Shown one piece after another: positions 42,874 to 54,951 of a stretch of 64,000 nt of DNA. The stretch is from NCBI RefSeq assembly GCF_036375055.1, contig NZ_DASUSQ010000180.1:28282-92281 (forward strand), written 5' to 3'. The notes beneath the pieces are model-generated. The model saw nothing but the letters and a program-made list of their open reading frames with translations, was not told the DNA's origin and ran no database searches. Origin of the DNA: Umezawaea sp036375055 (GTDB lineage: Bacteria > Actinomycetota > Actinomycetes > Mycobacteriales > Pseudonocardiaceae). The stretch's first letter is position 1; each line of letters begins with the position of its first letter. Position numbers and translations under genes: made by a program.

Positions 42874-43031
42874 TTGCGCTCCCTATTCAGCTGCATGTCG
42901 TCTCGGCCCCGAGCCTACTTGTGCGGCTCCGGGCCTCGTCGCAGGCACGCGAAATGCCGTGGTGATCACCGGGGCGCGCGTCCGAATGGCGGACCTGTGC
43001 ACGCGGCCGTCCGACCGGCAGGATCAGCGCG

Positions 43032-43781
43032 GTGACCGTTCACGTGCGAACAGGTGGGACCGACGGCCCGGCGCTCGTGCTGCTGCACGGGCTGGGCGCG
43101 ACCGGCGGCGTGTGGCTCGACGCCGCGCGGGCGTGGCCGGGTGCGTGGCTGGTCCCCGACCTGCCGGGGCACGGCCGGTCGGCCCCGCTGGCGGGGTGCT
43201 CGTTCGACGCGCTGGCCGCCGCGCTCGCCCCGGTCGTGCCGGTGGACCGGCCCGTCGCGGTGCTCGGCCACTCGCTGGGCGGCGTGGTCGCCCTCGCGCT
43301 CGGCTCGGGCCGGTTCGGACCGGCGGTCGACGTCGTGTGCGGACTCGGCATCAAGGTCCGCTGGACCGAGCAGGAGCTGGCGAAGGCCGGTGAGCTGGCC
43401 GGTCGGCCGTCGAAGGTGTTCCCGTCCCGCGAGGAGGCCGCCGAACGGGCGCTGAAGGTCGCCGGGCTGTGGGGGCTCGTGCCGTCGGACTCGCCGCTGG
43501 TCGACGACGCGCTGGTGGAGACCTCGGAGGGGTGGCGGCTCGCCCTGGACCCGGCCGCCTACGGCGTCGGCGCCCCGGACATGGCCGCGCTGGTCGCGGC
43601 CAGCCGGGCGCGGGTGGTGCTGGCTGCCGGCGAACGCGACCCGATGTGCCCACCCGAGCACCTGCTCGCGGTCGATCCGGGAGGGGTGGTGCTGCCGGGC
43701 GTCGGGCACAACGCGCACGTCGAGGAACCCGACGCGCTGGTCCCCCTGCTGACCCGGCTGCACGCCTCACTGGTCGGGTGA
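43032..43781 (+). CDS. Alpha/beta hydrolase
   Basis: A 249-residue alpha/beta-hydrolase fold protein. The oxyanion region LLHGLGATGGVW is near residue 18, the nucleophile elbow GHSLGGV around residue 80, the acid in GERDPMCPP and the His in PGVGHNAHVE. It could be an esterase, lactonase or dehydrogenase-coupled hydrolase; the substrate is not evident. The GTG start is 150 bases from the divergent eno. Confidence 0.82.
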   Translation: MTVHVRTGGTDGPALVLLHGLGATGGVWLDAARAWPGAWLVPDLPGHGRSAPLAGCSFDALAAALAPVVPVDRPVAVLGHSLGGVVALALGSGRFGPAVDVVCGLGIKVRWTEQELAKAGELAGRPSKVFPSREEAAERALKVAGLWGLVPSDSPLVDDALVETSEGWRLALDPAAYGVGAPDMAALVAASRARVVLAAGERDPMCPPEHLLAVDPGGVVLPGVGHNAHVEEPDALVPLLTRLHASLVG

Positions 43782-43859
43782 AAGTCCACGCGACACGGAG
43801 TCGTGTCATCCGGACGGCTGTCGAGGAAGACGCGATCGGTGGGTAGCGTTGATCGAACC

Positions 43860-44246
43860 ATGACCGACAGCACCTTCGAGGCGTTCCGCCGGGCCGAGGC
43901 GCTGCTGTCCGAACGCCGTCCCCTCGAGGCGTTGCGGGAGCTGCGCACGGTGCTCGACGTCGCGCCGGACGTCCCCAGCGTGCAGCTGCTCGCCGGGCGG
44001 GCCTATCTGGGGTCCGCCCAGCTGCACCGTGCCGAGGAGGCGTTCCGGAAGGTGCTGGAGATCGATCCGAGTGACCACTACGCGCGGTTCGCGCTGGGGA
44101 AGACGTTGCAGCGGCAGAGTCGTTTCCCGGAGGCTTTGGCCCAGTTGAGGATGGCCGCCGTGATGAATCCATCTCCTGAGTACCAGGAGGCCCTGGGGGA
44201 GGTTGCGGCTCGGATCGCCGTGGATCGGGATCGGCGGGAGCGGTAG
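43860..44246 (+). CDS. Tetratricopeptide-repeat protein
   Basis: A 128-residue soluble protein made of about three TPR units: AFRRAEALLSERRPLEALRE, LAGRAYLGSAQLHRAEEAFR and ARFALGKTLQRQSRFPEALA. These form a helical protein-interaction scaffold. ATG 43860 is favoured because the repeats start right after it. The partner is unknown. It may be co-transcribed with the upstream hydrolase (78-base gap). Confidence 0.8.
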   Translation: MTDSTFEAFRRAEALLSERRPLEALRELRTVLDVAPDVPSVQLLAGRAYLGSAQLHRAEEAFRKVLEIDPSDHYARFALGKTLQRQSRFPEALAQLRMAAVMNPSPEYQEALGEVAARIAVDRDRRER

Positions 44247-44287
44247 GGGGTCACCCCGATTTGCGAATGTCTCCGTGGTTGCCCGGT

Positions 44288-44304
44288 TTGTCAAGGCGGG
44301 AAAG
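44288..44304 (+). repeat. Dispersed repeat half-site, 17 bp shared with the window end
   Basis: TTGTCAAGGCGGGAAAG here is identical to the minus strand of 63979-63995, where it forms half of a perfect inverted repeat. The rest of the 44247-44498 gap shows no gene. Confidence 0.6.
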
Positions 44305-44498
44305 CTGCAATTCATCGACAGGCCGGGAAACGGCTGCTCACCGCCACGCCGGAAAGCGACAGCTCGTTGTTGTGCCCAGCCGCGGAAGTGGACCGGGGGC
44401 GGTTGCTCACCGCTGGGTCGGGGCCAAGGCGCGAATGGACCTGGGGCGTTGGCGGTGGCTTTGCGGGTGAACCGGACCCGCTGGTTCGATCGTCCCGG

Positions 44499-45344
44499 TC
44501 ATTCGATCGTCACGCTGGCTCTGGCGTAGGCGTCCGCGCCGCTGAAGACGTTCTGGCCGTACTCGGTCGAGTTGTTGTACTGCCAGACCGCTGCCCACCA
44601 GCCCTCGCTGCTGCCCATGTCCCGGCTGCCCGAGCAGAGGTAGCGGGCTGTGGCCAGGGCCGCGTCGTCGATGTTCTGCGGGTCCGGCGGGCTGCCGTCA
44701 CCGTTCGCCCGCTGCGCGTACTTGACCCAGGTCGTGGGGATGAACTGCATCGGGCCCACCGCTCGGTCCCAGGTGGTGTCGCCGTCCAGCCTGCCGCCGT
44801 CCGTGTCGTTGATGGCCTTCACGCCCGGTCTGCCGTCCAGCGGGATGCCGATGATCGGGAGGGTCGTCCTGCCGTCGTCGCCCAGTTTGGCGCCGTTGAT
44901 GAAGCCGTGGTGCGACTCGACCCTGCCCACGCCCGCCAGCGTCGCCCAGGAGATGCGGCAGCCCGGTGACTGCGCCCTCATCACCAGGTCCGCCGTGGCG
45001 TAGGCGCGCAGCGCCCTGCGGGGGATGTCGGTCTTCTCGGAGACCTTGCGGGTCCACTCGTCCATCGGGTCGGCGGTGTCGGACTGGCCGCCGGACGGGG
45101 CGGCCTGGGGGACCCGGCCCGCTTCGTCCGGGACGTCCGTGCCCGGTTCCACCAGCTGGAACGGGACGGGGAACTCGGCCTTCGGGGGCACGTACGGCTT
45201 GCGGTCGAGTGCTGCCAGGCCCCACGCGCCCGCGGCGACGATCATCAGCAGGAGCAGGGCCAGGCCCAGTCGTCCAGCGAAGCCGCCTGCCCCGCCGCGC
45301 GGACGCGGCGAGGGGGTGAGCTTGGACGGCGGAGTCACGACCAC
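44499..45344 (-). CDS. Secreted lytic transglycosylase (LpqU-like)
   Basis: A 281-residue protein with one membrane segment (about residues 25-45), a short linker and an SLT-type domain. The catalytic Glu is in AGVGRVESHHGFING, with WDRAVGPMQFIPTTW and ARYLCSGSRDM further on. The position near mazG, mfd and eno matches M. tuberculosis lpqU (Rv1022), which supports a peptidoglycan-cleaving role. No lipobox cysteine is seen, so it is anchored by the signal segment or released. Confidence 0.88.
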   Translation of the reverse strand: MVVTPPSKLTPSPRPRGGAGGFAGRLGLALLLLMIVAAGAWGLAALDRKPYVPPKAEFPVPFQLVEPGTDVPDEAGRVPQAAPSGGQSDTADPMDEWTRKVSEKTDIPRRALRAYATADLVMRAQSPGCRISWATLAGVGRVESHHGFINGAKLGDDGRTTLPIIGIPLDGRPGVKAINDTDGGRLDGDTTWDRAVGPMQFIPTTWVKYAQRANGDGSPPDPQNIDDAALATARYLCSGSRDMGSSEGWWAAVWQYNNSTEYGQNVFSGADAYARASVTIE

Positions 45345-45488
45345 GGCCCCAGGCTACGTGCCAAATCGGCCCGTGACCGGGATGTGATCAGTGTCGAACG
45401 GAGCAACCTCGTCCGCTCCGGCCGTTTTGCCTGCACCTGACGGGTGCGAGGGCGGTGCGGACGCGATTTCCGGAACCGGTTCGGGTTC

Positions 45489-45517
45489 GGGGGCCGCCGC
45501 GTTCCGCGGCGGCCCCC
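45489..45517 (-). terminator. Hairpin after the Tricorn-type protease gene
   Basis: A perfect 13-bp GC stem (45489-45501 with 45505-45517) with a 3-base loop, 7 bases after the protease stop on the minus strand. Confidence 0.8.
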
Positions 45518-45523
45518 TCCCGC

Positions 45524-48500
45524 TCAAGCCAGGGGCGGGAGCTGCGGCGGGACGGCTGCGGGACGGGTGACCAGTGCCTCCAGCGCCAGTTCTACGGCCC
45601 GGTCGAGCTGCGGGTCGCGGCCCGCGACGCGGTCCTGCGGCGTGATCACCACCTCGACGTCCGGGTCGACGCCGTGGTTCTCCACGCCCCACCCGTGGCC
45701 CTCGAACCAGGACGCGTAGCGCGGCTGGGTGACCGGGGTGCCGTCGATCAGCGAGTACTGGCTGTCGATGCCGATGACACCGCCCCACGTGCGGGTGCCG
45801 ACGATCGGGCCGATGCCCAGCTCCTTGATGGCGACGTTCACGATGTCGCCGTCGGAGCCCGCGAACTCGTCGGTCACCGCGACCACGGGCCCGCGCGGCG
45901 CCTCGGACGGGTAGCTGTCGGAGGTCGTGTAGCCGCGGGCGACGGACCAGCCGATGATCCGCCTGCCGAGCTTCTCCACGACCAGCTCGGACGTGTGGCC
46001 GCCGGAGTTCTCGCGCACGTCCAGCACCATCGCCTCGCGCTGGAGCTCGACCCGCAGGTCGCGGTGCAGCTGCGCCCAGCCGCCGCCCATCATGTCCGGC
46101 ACGTGCAGGTAGCCGACGCGGCCCTGCGACAGCTCGTGCACGCGAGCCCGTCGACCGGCGACCCAGGCGTGGTAGCGCAGCGCGGAGTCGTCGTCGAGCG
46201 GCACCACGACCACCCGCCGCAGCTCGCCACCGCCGCCGGGGCGGACCGTCAGCTCCACGGGCTTGCCCGCGGTGCCGACGAGCAGCGGCGCGGGGCCCGT
46301 GAGCGGGTCCACCTGGCGGCCGTCCACGCCGACCAGCGCGTCACCGGGGCGGATCGCCACGCCGGGCGCGGCCAGCGGCGAGCGGGCCGCGGGGTCGGAC
46401 GTCTCGCCGGGGATGATCCGGGTGATCCGCCACGCCCCGCCCTCGTCGCGGGCGACGTCGGCGCCGAGCAGGCCCTGCGAGCGGCCCCCGTACCCGCCGC
46501 CCCCGCCCACGTAGGCGTGCGACGTGCCGAGTTCGCCCTGCACCTCCCACAGCAGGTCGACCAGGTCGGAGTGGCTGCCCAGCCGGTCGACCAGCGGCCG
46601 GTAGCGGTCCAGCACGCCCTGCCAGTCGACGCCGCCCATGTCGGTGCGCCAGAAGTTGTCGCGCATCAGCCGCCCGGCCTCGGCGTAGGCCTGGTGCCAC
46701 TCGGCGGCCCTGTCCACGACGACCCGCACGCGGGACAGGTCGATGTCGATCGAGTCGGACTCGTCGTCGGGCTCGACCTTGCGGTCGGTCGGCACGAGCC
46801 GCAGCGACGAGCCGTCGGTGACGACCATCCGCTGCCCGTCGCCGGTCACGGAGTAGCCGTCCAGGCCGTCGACGAGCACCTCGGCCTTGAGCTTGGCCAG
46901 GTCGAAGCGCTCCAGCACCGACCGCGGCGGTCGGGCGTCGGGGCTGGCCATGTTGTCGCCGAGCACGCCGACCAGCGGGCTGCGCCGCCACAGCAGGTTC
47001 CCCCTGGCCGCGGTGAGCTGCGCGTAGCGCGCGGCGGCCACCGGGATCGTCACCACGCGGTCCGCCAGGCCGTCCAGGTCCACGACGGTGATCGGGTTCT
47101 CGTCGTCGCCGTCCTTCGCCTTGTCCGACGGGTCGTCGTCGCCGATCGGCCTGCCGAGCCGGTACGGGTCGAACGGCGACGGCGTGGTCGCGGCGAGCGG
47201 CAGCAGGTACGGGCGGCAGCCGGTCGGGAACGACAGGTCGAACACGTAGGCGTCGTAGACGGGGTCGAAGCTGCGCACCGACAGGAACGCCAGGTACCGG
47301 CCGTCCTCGGTGAACGCGGGCGAGAAGTCGGTGAACCGCAGCGGCGTCACGTCCACGGTGGACAGGTCCGTCGTGTTCGCCATCCTGATGTTCTGCAACG
47401 GCCTCGGGCCGGGGTGCGACCAGGCGAGCCAGTTCGAGTCCGGCGAGAACGCCAGGTCGCTCACGAGCGGGTTCGCGCCGGACACGACCTCGCGCAGCTC
47501 GCCGGACTCCACGTCGACCAGCAGCAGCCTGCCGTCGTGGGTGGCGACCGCGATCCGGCGGCCGTCGGGCGACACCACCAGCTCCTCCACGTGCCCGAGC
47601 TGCCCGACCGCGACGCGGCGGGGCGTGTTGCCCGGTTCGACGCCGCCGACGGGCGCGAACTCCAGCCCGTCCTCCCCCTCGGCGTCGGTGACCCACACGA
47701 CCTGGCCGGACTCGCCGATGACCCTCGGCAGCCTGGCGCGGACGCCGGGCTGCTCGGCCAGCGCGCGGGCGGGGCCGTCCCTGTGCGTCACCCAGTGCAC
47801 GGTGCCGCGCACCTCGACCACGCTGGCGCGGCCCGTCCTGTCCGGCGACACGTCCTCGACGTTGTGGCTCGCGCTGACGTGCCGCGGCCTGCGGGAGTTG
47901 CGCGGCCCGCCGAGCCGGACGTCCAGCCGCCGCGGCTCGGCCTCCAGGCCGTCCAGCAGCCACACCTCGCCCGCGTGCTGGTAGACGACGCGGGTGCCGT
48001 CGGTGGTCGCGGCGCGGGCGTAGAACTCCTGCTCGGTGTGCCGCCGCAGGTCCGTGCCGTCCGGGAGGACGGAGTGGACACCGCCCACGCCGTCGTGGTC
48101 GGACAGGAACGCGAGCCTGCCGCCGACCCACATCGGCGAGGTGAGCGACGACGTCAGCTCGGGCAGGATCCGGTGGAACTCGTCGTCGCCGTCGAGGTCG
48201 AGCCACAGCTTGGCCGCCGACCCGCCGCGGTAGCGCTTCCACCAGGCCGGGTCGCGGCCGTAGGAGCTGGTGATCGCCCGCACCCCGTCGGGGCCGTGCG
48301 CGACGTCGCCGACCCAGCCGAACGGCAGCCGCCCGGCGGGTCCGCCGTCGAGCGGCACGGCGTGCGCCCACGACCGGTCCGACGTCGCCTCACGGGCGGC
48401 GGTCACGGCCACCACGGCGCCGTCCGGCGTCCAGTCGGCCACCCTGGTCGTGCGGTGCCCCCAGTGCGTCAGCCGCTGCGACTGCCCGCCCTCGACCGGC

Positions 48501-48715
48501 GCGACGTGCACCTCGGGAGCCCCGTCGCGGGTGCTGGCCCAGGCGAGGGTGGAGCCGTCCGGGGCGAACCTCGGGTTGCTGACCGGCACCTGGTCGGCGG
48601 TCACCCGCCACGCCCGACCGCCGTCGATCGGGGCCAGCCAGACGTCGTCCTCGGCCACGAACGTCACGAGGTCGTCGTGCAGGTGCGGGAAGCGGAGGTA
48701 TGCGGGTTCGATCAC
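45524..48715 (-). CDS. Tricorn-type protease (beta-propellers, PDZ, S41)
   Basis: A 1063-residue cytoplasmic protease. Residues 1 to about 650 form two beta-propellers of WD40-like PD repeats (FAPDGSTLAWAS, WTPDGAVVAV, VSPDGRRIAVAT). A core domain, then PDZ (about 755-840, GVAIRPGDALVGVDGRQVDP) and a C-terminal S41 tail-specific protease domain follow. The catalytic Ser is S954 in EFAGSDGDIVN. The length matches archaeal Tricorn, which trims peptides released by the proteasome; actinobacteria also have proteasomes. ATG 48715 overlaps the end of mazG. The protein could supply short peptides for final aminopeptidase or carboxypeptidase steps. Confidence 0.93.
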   Translation of the reverse strand: MIEPAYLRFPHLHDDLVTFVAEDDVWLAPIDGGRAWRVTADQVPVSNPRFAPDGSTLAWASTRDGAPEVHVAPVEGGQSQRLTHWGHRTTRVADWTPDGAVVAVTAAREATSDRSWAHAVPLDGGPAGRLPFGWVGDVAHGPDGVRAITSSYGRDPAWWKRYRGGSAAKLWLDLDGDDEFHRILPELTSSLTSPMWVGGRLAFLSDHDGVGGVHSVLPDGTDLRRHTEQEFYARAATTDGTRVVYQHAGEVWLLDGLEAEPRRLDVRLGGPRNSRRPRHVSASHNVEDVSPDRTGRASVVEVRGTVHWVTHRDGPARALAEQPGVRARLPRVIGESGQVVWVTDAEGEDGLEFAPVGGVEPGNTPRRVAVGQLGHVEELVVSPDGRRIAVATHDGRLLLVDVESGELREVVSGANPLVSDLAFSPDSNWLAWSHPGPRPLQNIRMANTTDLSTVDVTPLRFTDFSPAFTEDGRYLAFLSVRSFDPVYDAYVFDLSFPTGCRPYLLPLAATTPSPFDPYRLGRPIGDDDPSDKAKDGDDENPITVVDLDGLADRVVTIPVAAARYAQLTAARGNLLWRRSPLVGVLGDNMASPDARPPRSVLERFDLAKLKAEVLVDGLDGYSVTGDGQRMVVTDGSSLRLVPTDRKVEPDDESDSIDIDLSRVRVVVDRAAEWHQAYAEAGRLMRDNFWRTDMGGVDWQGVLDRYRPLVDRLGSHSDLVDLLWEVQGELGTSHAYVGGGGGYGGRSQGLLGADVARDEGGAWRITRIIPGETSDPAARSPLAAPGVAIRPGDALVGVDGRQVDPLTGPAPLLVGTAGKPVELTVRPGGGGELRRVVVVPLDDDSALRYHAWVAGRRARVHELSQGRVGYLHVPDMMGGGWAQLHRDLRVELQREAMVLDVRENSGGHTSELVVEKLGRRIIGWSVARGYTTSDSYPSEAPRGPVVAVTDEFAGSDGDIVNVAIKELGIGPIVGTRTWGGVIGIDSQYSLIDGTPVTQPRYASWFEGHGWGVENHGVDPDVEVVITPQDRVAGRDPQLDRAVELALEALVTRPAAVPPQLPPLA

Positions 48716-49689
48716 ACCTCGACGTTAGCGGGCCAGAACCGGCGCCAGTCCTCGGTGTCGAGAGTGGTGATTCCTTCGAGACGTGCCGCGGTCTCGGCCG
48801 CGCGGACGTTGCCCGCAAACGTGCGGGCCACCGCCCGGAGCTCGGTTTCGGGGTCCTCCCCCGCGAGCTTCGCCAGCGCCGCCACCACGAACAGGGTCGT
48901 GCCGGAGTCGTCGCCCTCGGGGAGGAGGTCGACCGGGAAACCCGCTCGCCCGGTGCGCTGCGCCAGCTTCGCGGCGAGCGCCACGGCGGGCTGGCCGAGC
49001 GCGACACCGTCCACACTGGACTCGCGCTGCTTCTCCTGCTGCTTCAGCTCCTCCCAGCGCACCTGCTGCGTCGAGGAGTCGCGCACGCCCGCCGAAGTAC
49101 GCTGCTCGGCTGAGGCGGCATCCAATCCCGAGTCGCCGCCCGCGAACACGTGCGGGTGCCTGCCGACGAGCTTCGCCACCAGTTCGGCGGCCACGTCGTC
49201 CACGGTGAACGCGTCCGAGCCGTGCTCGGCGGCGACGCGGGCGTGGAACAGGACCTGGAGCAGCACGTCGCCCAGCTCCTCGCGCATGGCCGCGCGGTCA
49301 CCGTCCTCGATGGCCTCCAGCAGTTCGAAGGTCTCCTCGACCAGGTACTGCCGGAGCGTGTCGTGGTCCTGCTCGGCGTCCCACGGGCACCCGCCGGGCG
49401 AGCGCAGCCGGTCCATCACGGCCACCGCGTCGAGCAGGCCCGCACCGACGGGCAGGCGGACCACGGGAGCGCCCTCGGCGGCCAGGGCCGCGGCGGCGGG
49501 GTCGGCGGCCGACACCGCGACGAGCACGACGGACTCGTCGCGGGCCAGCTTCACCAGCTGCTCGGGCGCGGGCGGCGGCTCGTCGACGCCGAACACGTGC
49601 ACCGCGCCGCGCAGGTGCGGCAGCGCGGCGACCGGCAGCACGTCACCGGCGCCGCGCAGGACGACGGCGCACCCAGGGGCCAGCGTCAC
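48712..49689 (-). CDS. mazG: Nucleoside triphosphate pyrophosphohydrolase MazG
   Basis: A 325-residue protein. The first 100 residues are a poorly conserved N-terminal domain as in mycobacterial MazG. The MazG motif follows: CPWDAEQDHDTLRQYLVEE, EEIED-like acidic helix and EELGDVLLQVLFHARVA. A second helical half ends with the QQVRWEELKQQEK helix and TRTGRAGF-like region. It hydrolyses non-canonical NTPs to monophosphates. GTG 49689 overlaps the SurA-like gene's stop. The order mfd, SurA-like, mazG agrees with Rv1020-Rv1021 apart from the extra lipoprotein. Confidence 0.9.
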   Translation of the reverse strand: MTLAPGCAVVLRGAGDVLPVAALPHLRGAVHVFGVDEPPPAPEQLVKLARDESVVLVAVSAADPAAAALAAEGAPVVRLPVGAGLLDAVAVMDRLRSPGGCPWDAEQDHDTLRQYLVEETFELLEAIEDGDRAAMREELGDVLLQVLFHARVAAEHGSDAFTVDDVAAELVAKLVGRHPHVFAGGDSGLDAASAEQRTSAGVRDSSTQQVRWEELKQQEKQRESSVDGVALGQPAVALAAKLAQRTGRAGFPVDLLPEGDDSGTTLFVVAALAKLAGEDPETELRAVARTFAGNVRAAETAARLEGITTLDTEDWRRFWPANVEV

Positions 49690-50642
49690 GGCTTGGGCTG
49701 CTGGACGGCGATCTGGAAGCCCGCCTTCTCGCCTTCGCTCGGCGCGAGACCCATCGTGGAGGTGTCCCACACGCCGTAGCGCGGGTTGACCCGGATGTTC
49801 AGCTCGTCGGACAGCGGCTGGAGCATCCGCAGGCCGATGCCCGCGAGCACGTCCGGCGTCAGCTCCTGCGACGAGCCCTCGGCCGACGGCCGCGCGTCCG
49901 TGGAGCGCTCCTTGACGTGCGCGACGATCCAGTTGCCCTGCTCGGGCGACGGCGGGAACGCGATCACCGTGTTCTCCGCCACGCCGAACAGCAGCGTGGT
50001 CGCGAGCTGCGGCGACTGCGCGGAGGACACCTGGGCGTTCTCCTCGCCCGCCTGCGAGTCCTTCTGCTTGGCGTCGCGGACGAACTGGGCCATCTTGCTC
50101 GGGTCGCGCGAGACCTGCTTGGCCTTGTCGATCGCCTCTTGCGTGTCGTTCGCGTAGAAGTAGTCGAACTTCACCGCGAGCTTGTCCGCGTACTTGCGGC
50201 CGATCTCGACCTGGAGGAGCTGGTCGCGGGCGCGCTCGTCGCGGAAGGTGTTCGCGTCGAAGAACGTGCCCTCGCTGAGCTGCTCGGCGCCGCCCGCCTG
50301 CTCCAGCAGGTCGCTCAGCATGTCCTCGGAGACGCTGACCTTCTCGCGGTCGGCGGCCCGCAGCGTCAGCTCGTGCTGGATCTTGAACGTGAGGATGTCG
50401 CGCGCGGTCTTGTCCAACTTCGCCTGCGGCGCGCCGCCCTCCTGCGTCCGCGCGTCCTCGGGCTGGCGGTCGAGGTAGCTCGACAGCCTCCCCTGGACGA
50501 GGTTGAGCGGGATCACGGTGTCGCCCACGATCGCGGCCGAACCAGCCTGCGCCGGACCTGAGCCGCAGCCCGCGAGGAGCAGCGCGGCAGCAGCGCCGAG
50601 CAGGGTGAATCGACGGTACCGGGACCTCAGCACAGTGCTCAC
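49686..50642 (-). CDS. SurA N-terminal-domain lipoprotein
   Basis: A 318-residue exported lipoprotein with lipobox LLAGC near residue 25. A SurA-N-like helical domain follows (VIPLNLVQGRLSSYLDRQ, TARDILTFKIQHELTLRAA). A C-terminal helical part contains YFYANDTQEAIDKAKQVSR, a region where SurA would carry a parvulin domain; no clear PPIase residues are seen. It probably acts as an extracytoplasmic chaperone. It is placed tightly between mfd and mazG, so it is co-expressed with DNA-repair genes for no evident functional reason. Confidence 0.8.
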   Translation of the reverse strand: MSTVLRSRYRRFTLLGAAAALLLAGCGSGPAQAGSAAIVGDTVIPLNLVQGRLSSYLDRQPEDARTQEGGAPQAKLDKTARDILTFKIQHELTLRAADREKVSVSEDMLSDLLEQAGGAEQLSEGTFFDANTFRDERARDQLLQVEIGRKYADKLAVKFDYFYANDTQEAIDKAKQVSRDPSKMAQFVRDAKQKDSQAGEENAQVSSAQSPQLATTLLFGVAENTVIAFPPSPEQGNWIVAHVKERSTDARPSAEGSSQELTPDVLAGIGLRMLQPLSDELNIRVNPRYGVWDTSTMGLAPSEGEKAGFQIAVQQPKP

Positions 50643-50654
50643 GAAGCTACCTTC

Positions 50655-54242
<3,588 letters not shown>

Positions 54243-54354
54243 TTCGGGGCTCCTGTGCGTGAAACGCGGACAGACCCCTGCCTGGGACTGATTGCTCCCA
54301 GGGAGGGGTTCTCGGCCTCCAGCGTAACTCGGTTGCGGCGCCCGGCACGCTGGA

Positions 54355-54915
54355 GTGGTGAAGCACAAAGAGGTCAGGGCCGACTACGACGATCGGCACA
54401 TCACCGTCTACCAGGCGTATTCGCCCGCCATCGCGTTGCAGGCGCTGGAGGCGGGCACGTTCGTGCCCCCTTTCAAACCCGATCGGATGACATGGGTGAA
54501 GCCGTCGTTCCTGTGGATGATGTACCGCTGCGGCTGGGGCCTGAAGGAGGGCCAGGAGCACGTGCTGGCCGTGCGCGTGACCCGTTCGGGTTTCGAGTCG
54601 GCGCTGCGGGACGCCGTCCTCAGCCACGACCGCTCGGTCCGCAAGCCGGAGGTCCGCGTCCAGTGGGACCCCGAACGCGACCTGCACCACAACGCCCTCG
54701 ACCACCGTTCCCTGCAACTCGGCCTGGCGGGCGCGACCAGCACCCGCTACGTCGCCGAGTGGATCACCGGGCTGACCGACGTGACACCGCTGGCGCGGGA
54801 GGTCCACGCACTGGTCCGCGCGGGCTCGCTCGACGAGGCCACCGCCCTGCTCCCGGTCGAGCGCCCGTACCCGCTGCCGGAGGACGTCCGCGAGCACCTC
54901 GGCGCCTCGGCCTGA
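54355..54915 (+). CDS. DUF4291 family protein
   Basis: A 186-residue protein with the full DUF4291 signature: RADYDDRHITVYQAY near the start, then PPFKPDRMTWVKPSFLWMMY and RCGWGLKEGQEHVLAV, and later QWDPERDL. The strong conservation of Arg, Tyr, Trp and Asp points to an enzyme, but no activity is established. Two consecutive GTG codons (54355 and 54358) can start it. It is divergent from mfd with about 110 bases between starts and is separated from the sugar dehydrogenase gene by 36 bases. Confidence 0.88.
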   Translation: MVKHKEVRADYDDRHITVYQAYSPAIALQALEAGTFVPPFKPDRMTWVKPSFLWMMYRCGWGLKEGQEHVLAVRVTRSGFESALRDAVLSHDRSVRKPEVRVQWDPERDLHHNALDHRSLQLGLAGATSTRYVAEWITGLTDVTPLAREVHALVRAGSLDEATALLPVERPYPLPEDVREHLGASA

Positions 54916-54951
54916 ACACCGACCACACCTCGAACCAGTCATTGTGGACAC

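Noticed and set aside
45455..49789. Open frame of over 1400 codons on the plus strand opposite the Tricorn-type protease and mazG
   Set aside because: Same reason; the minus strand encodes complete beta-propeller, PDZ, S41 and MazG domains.
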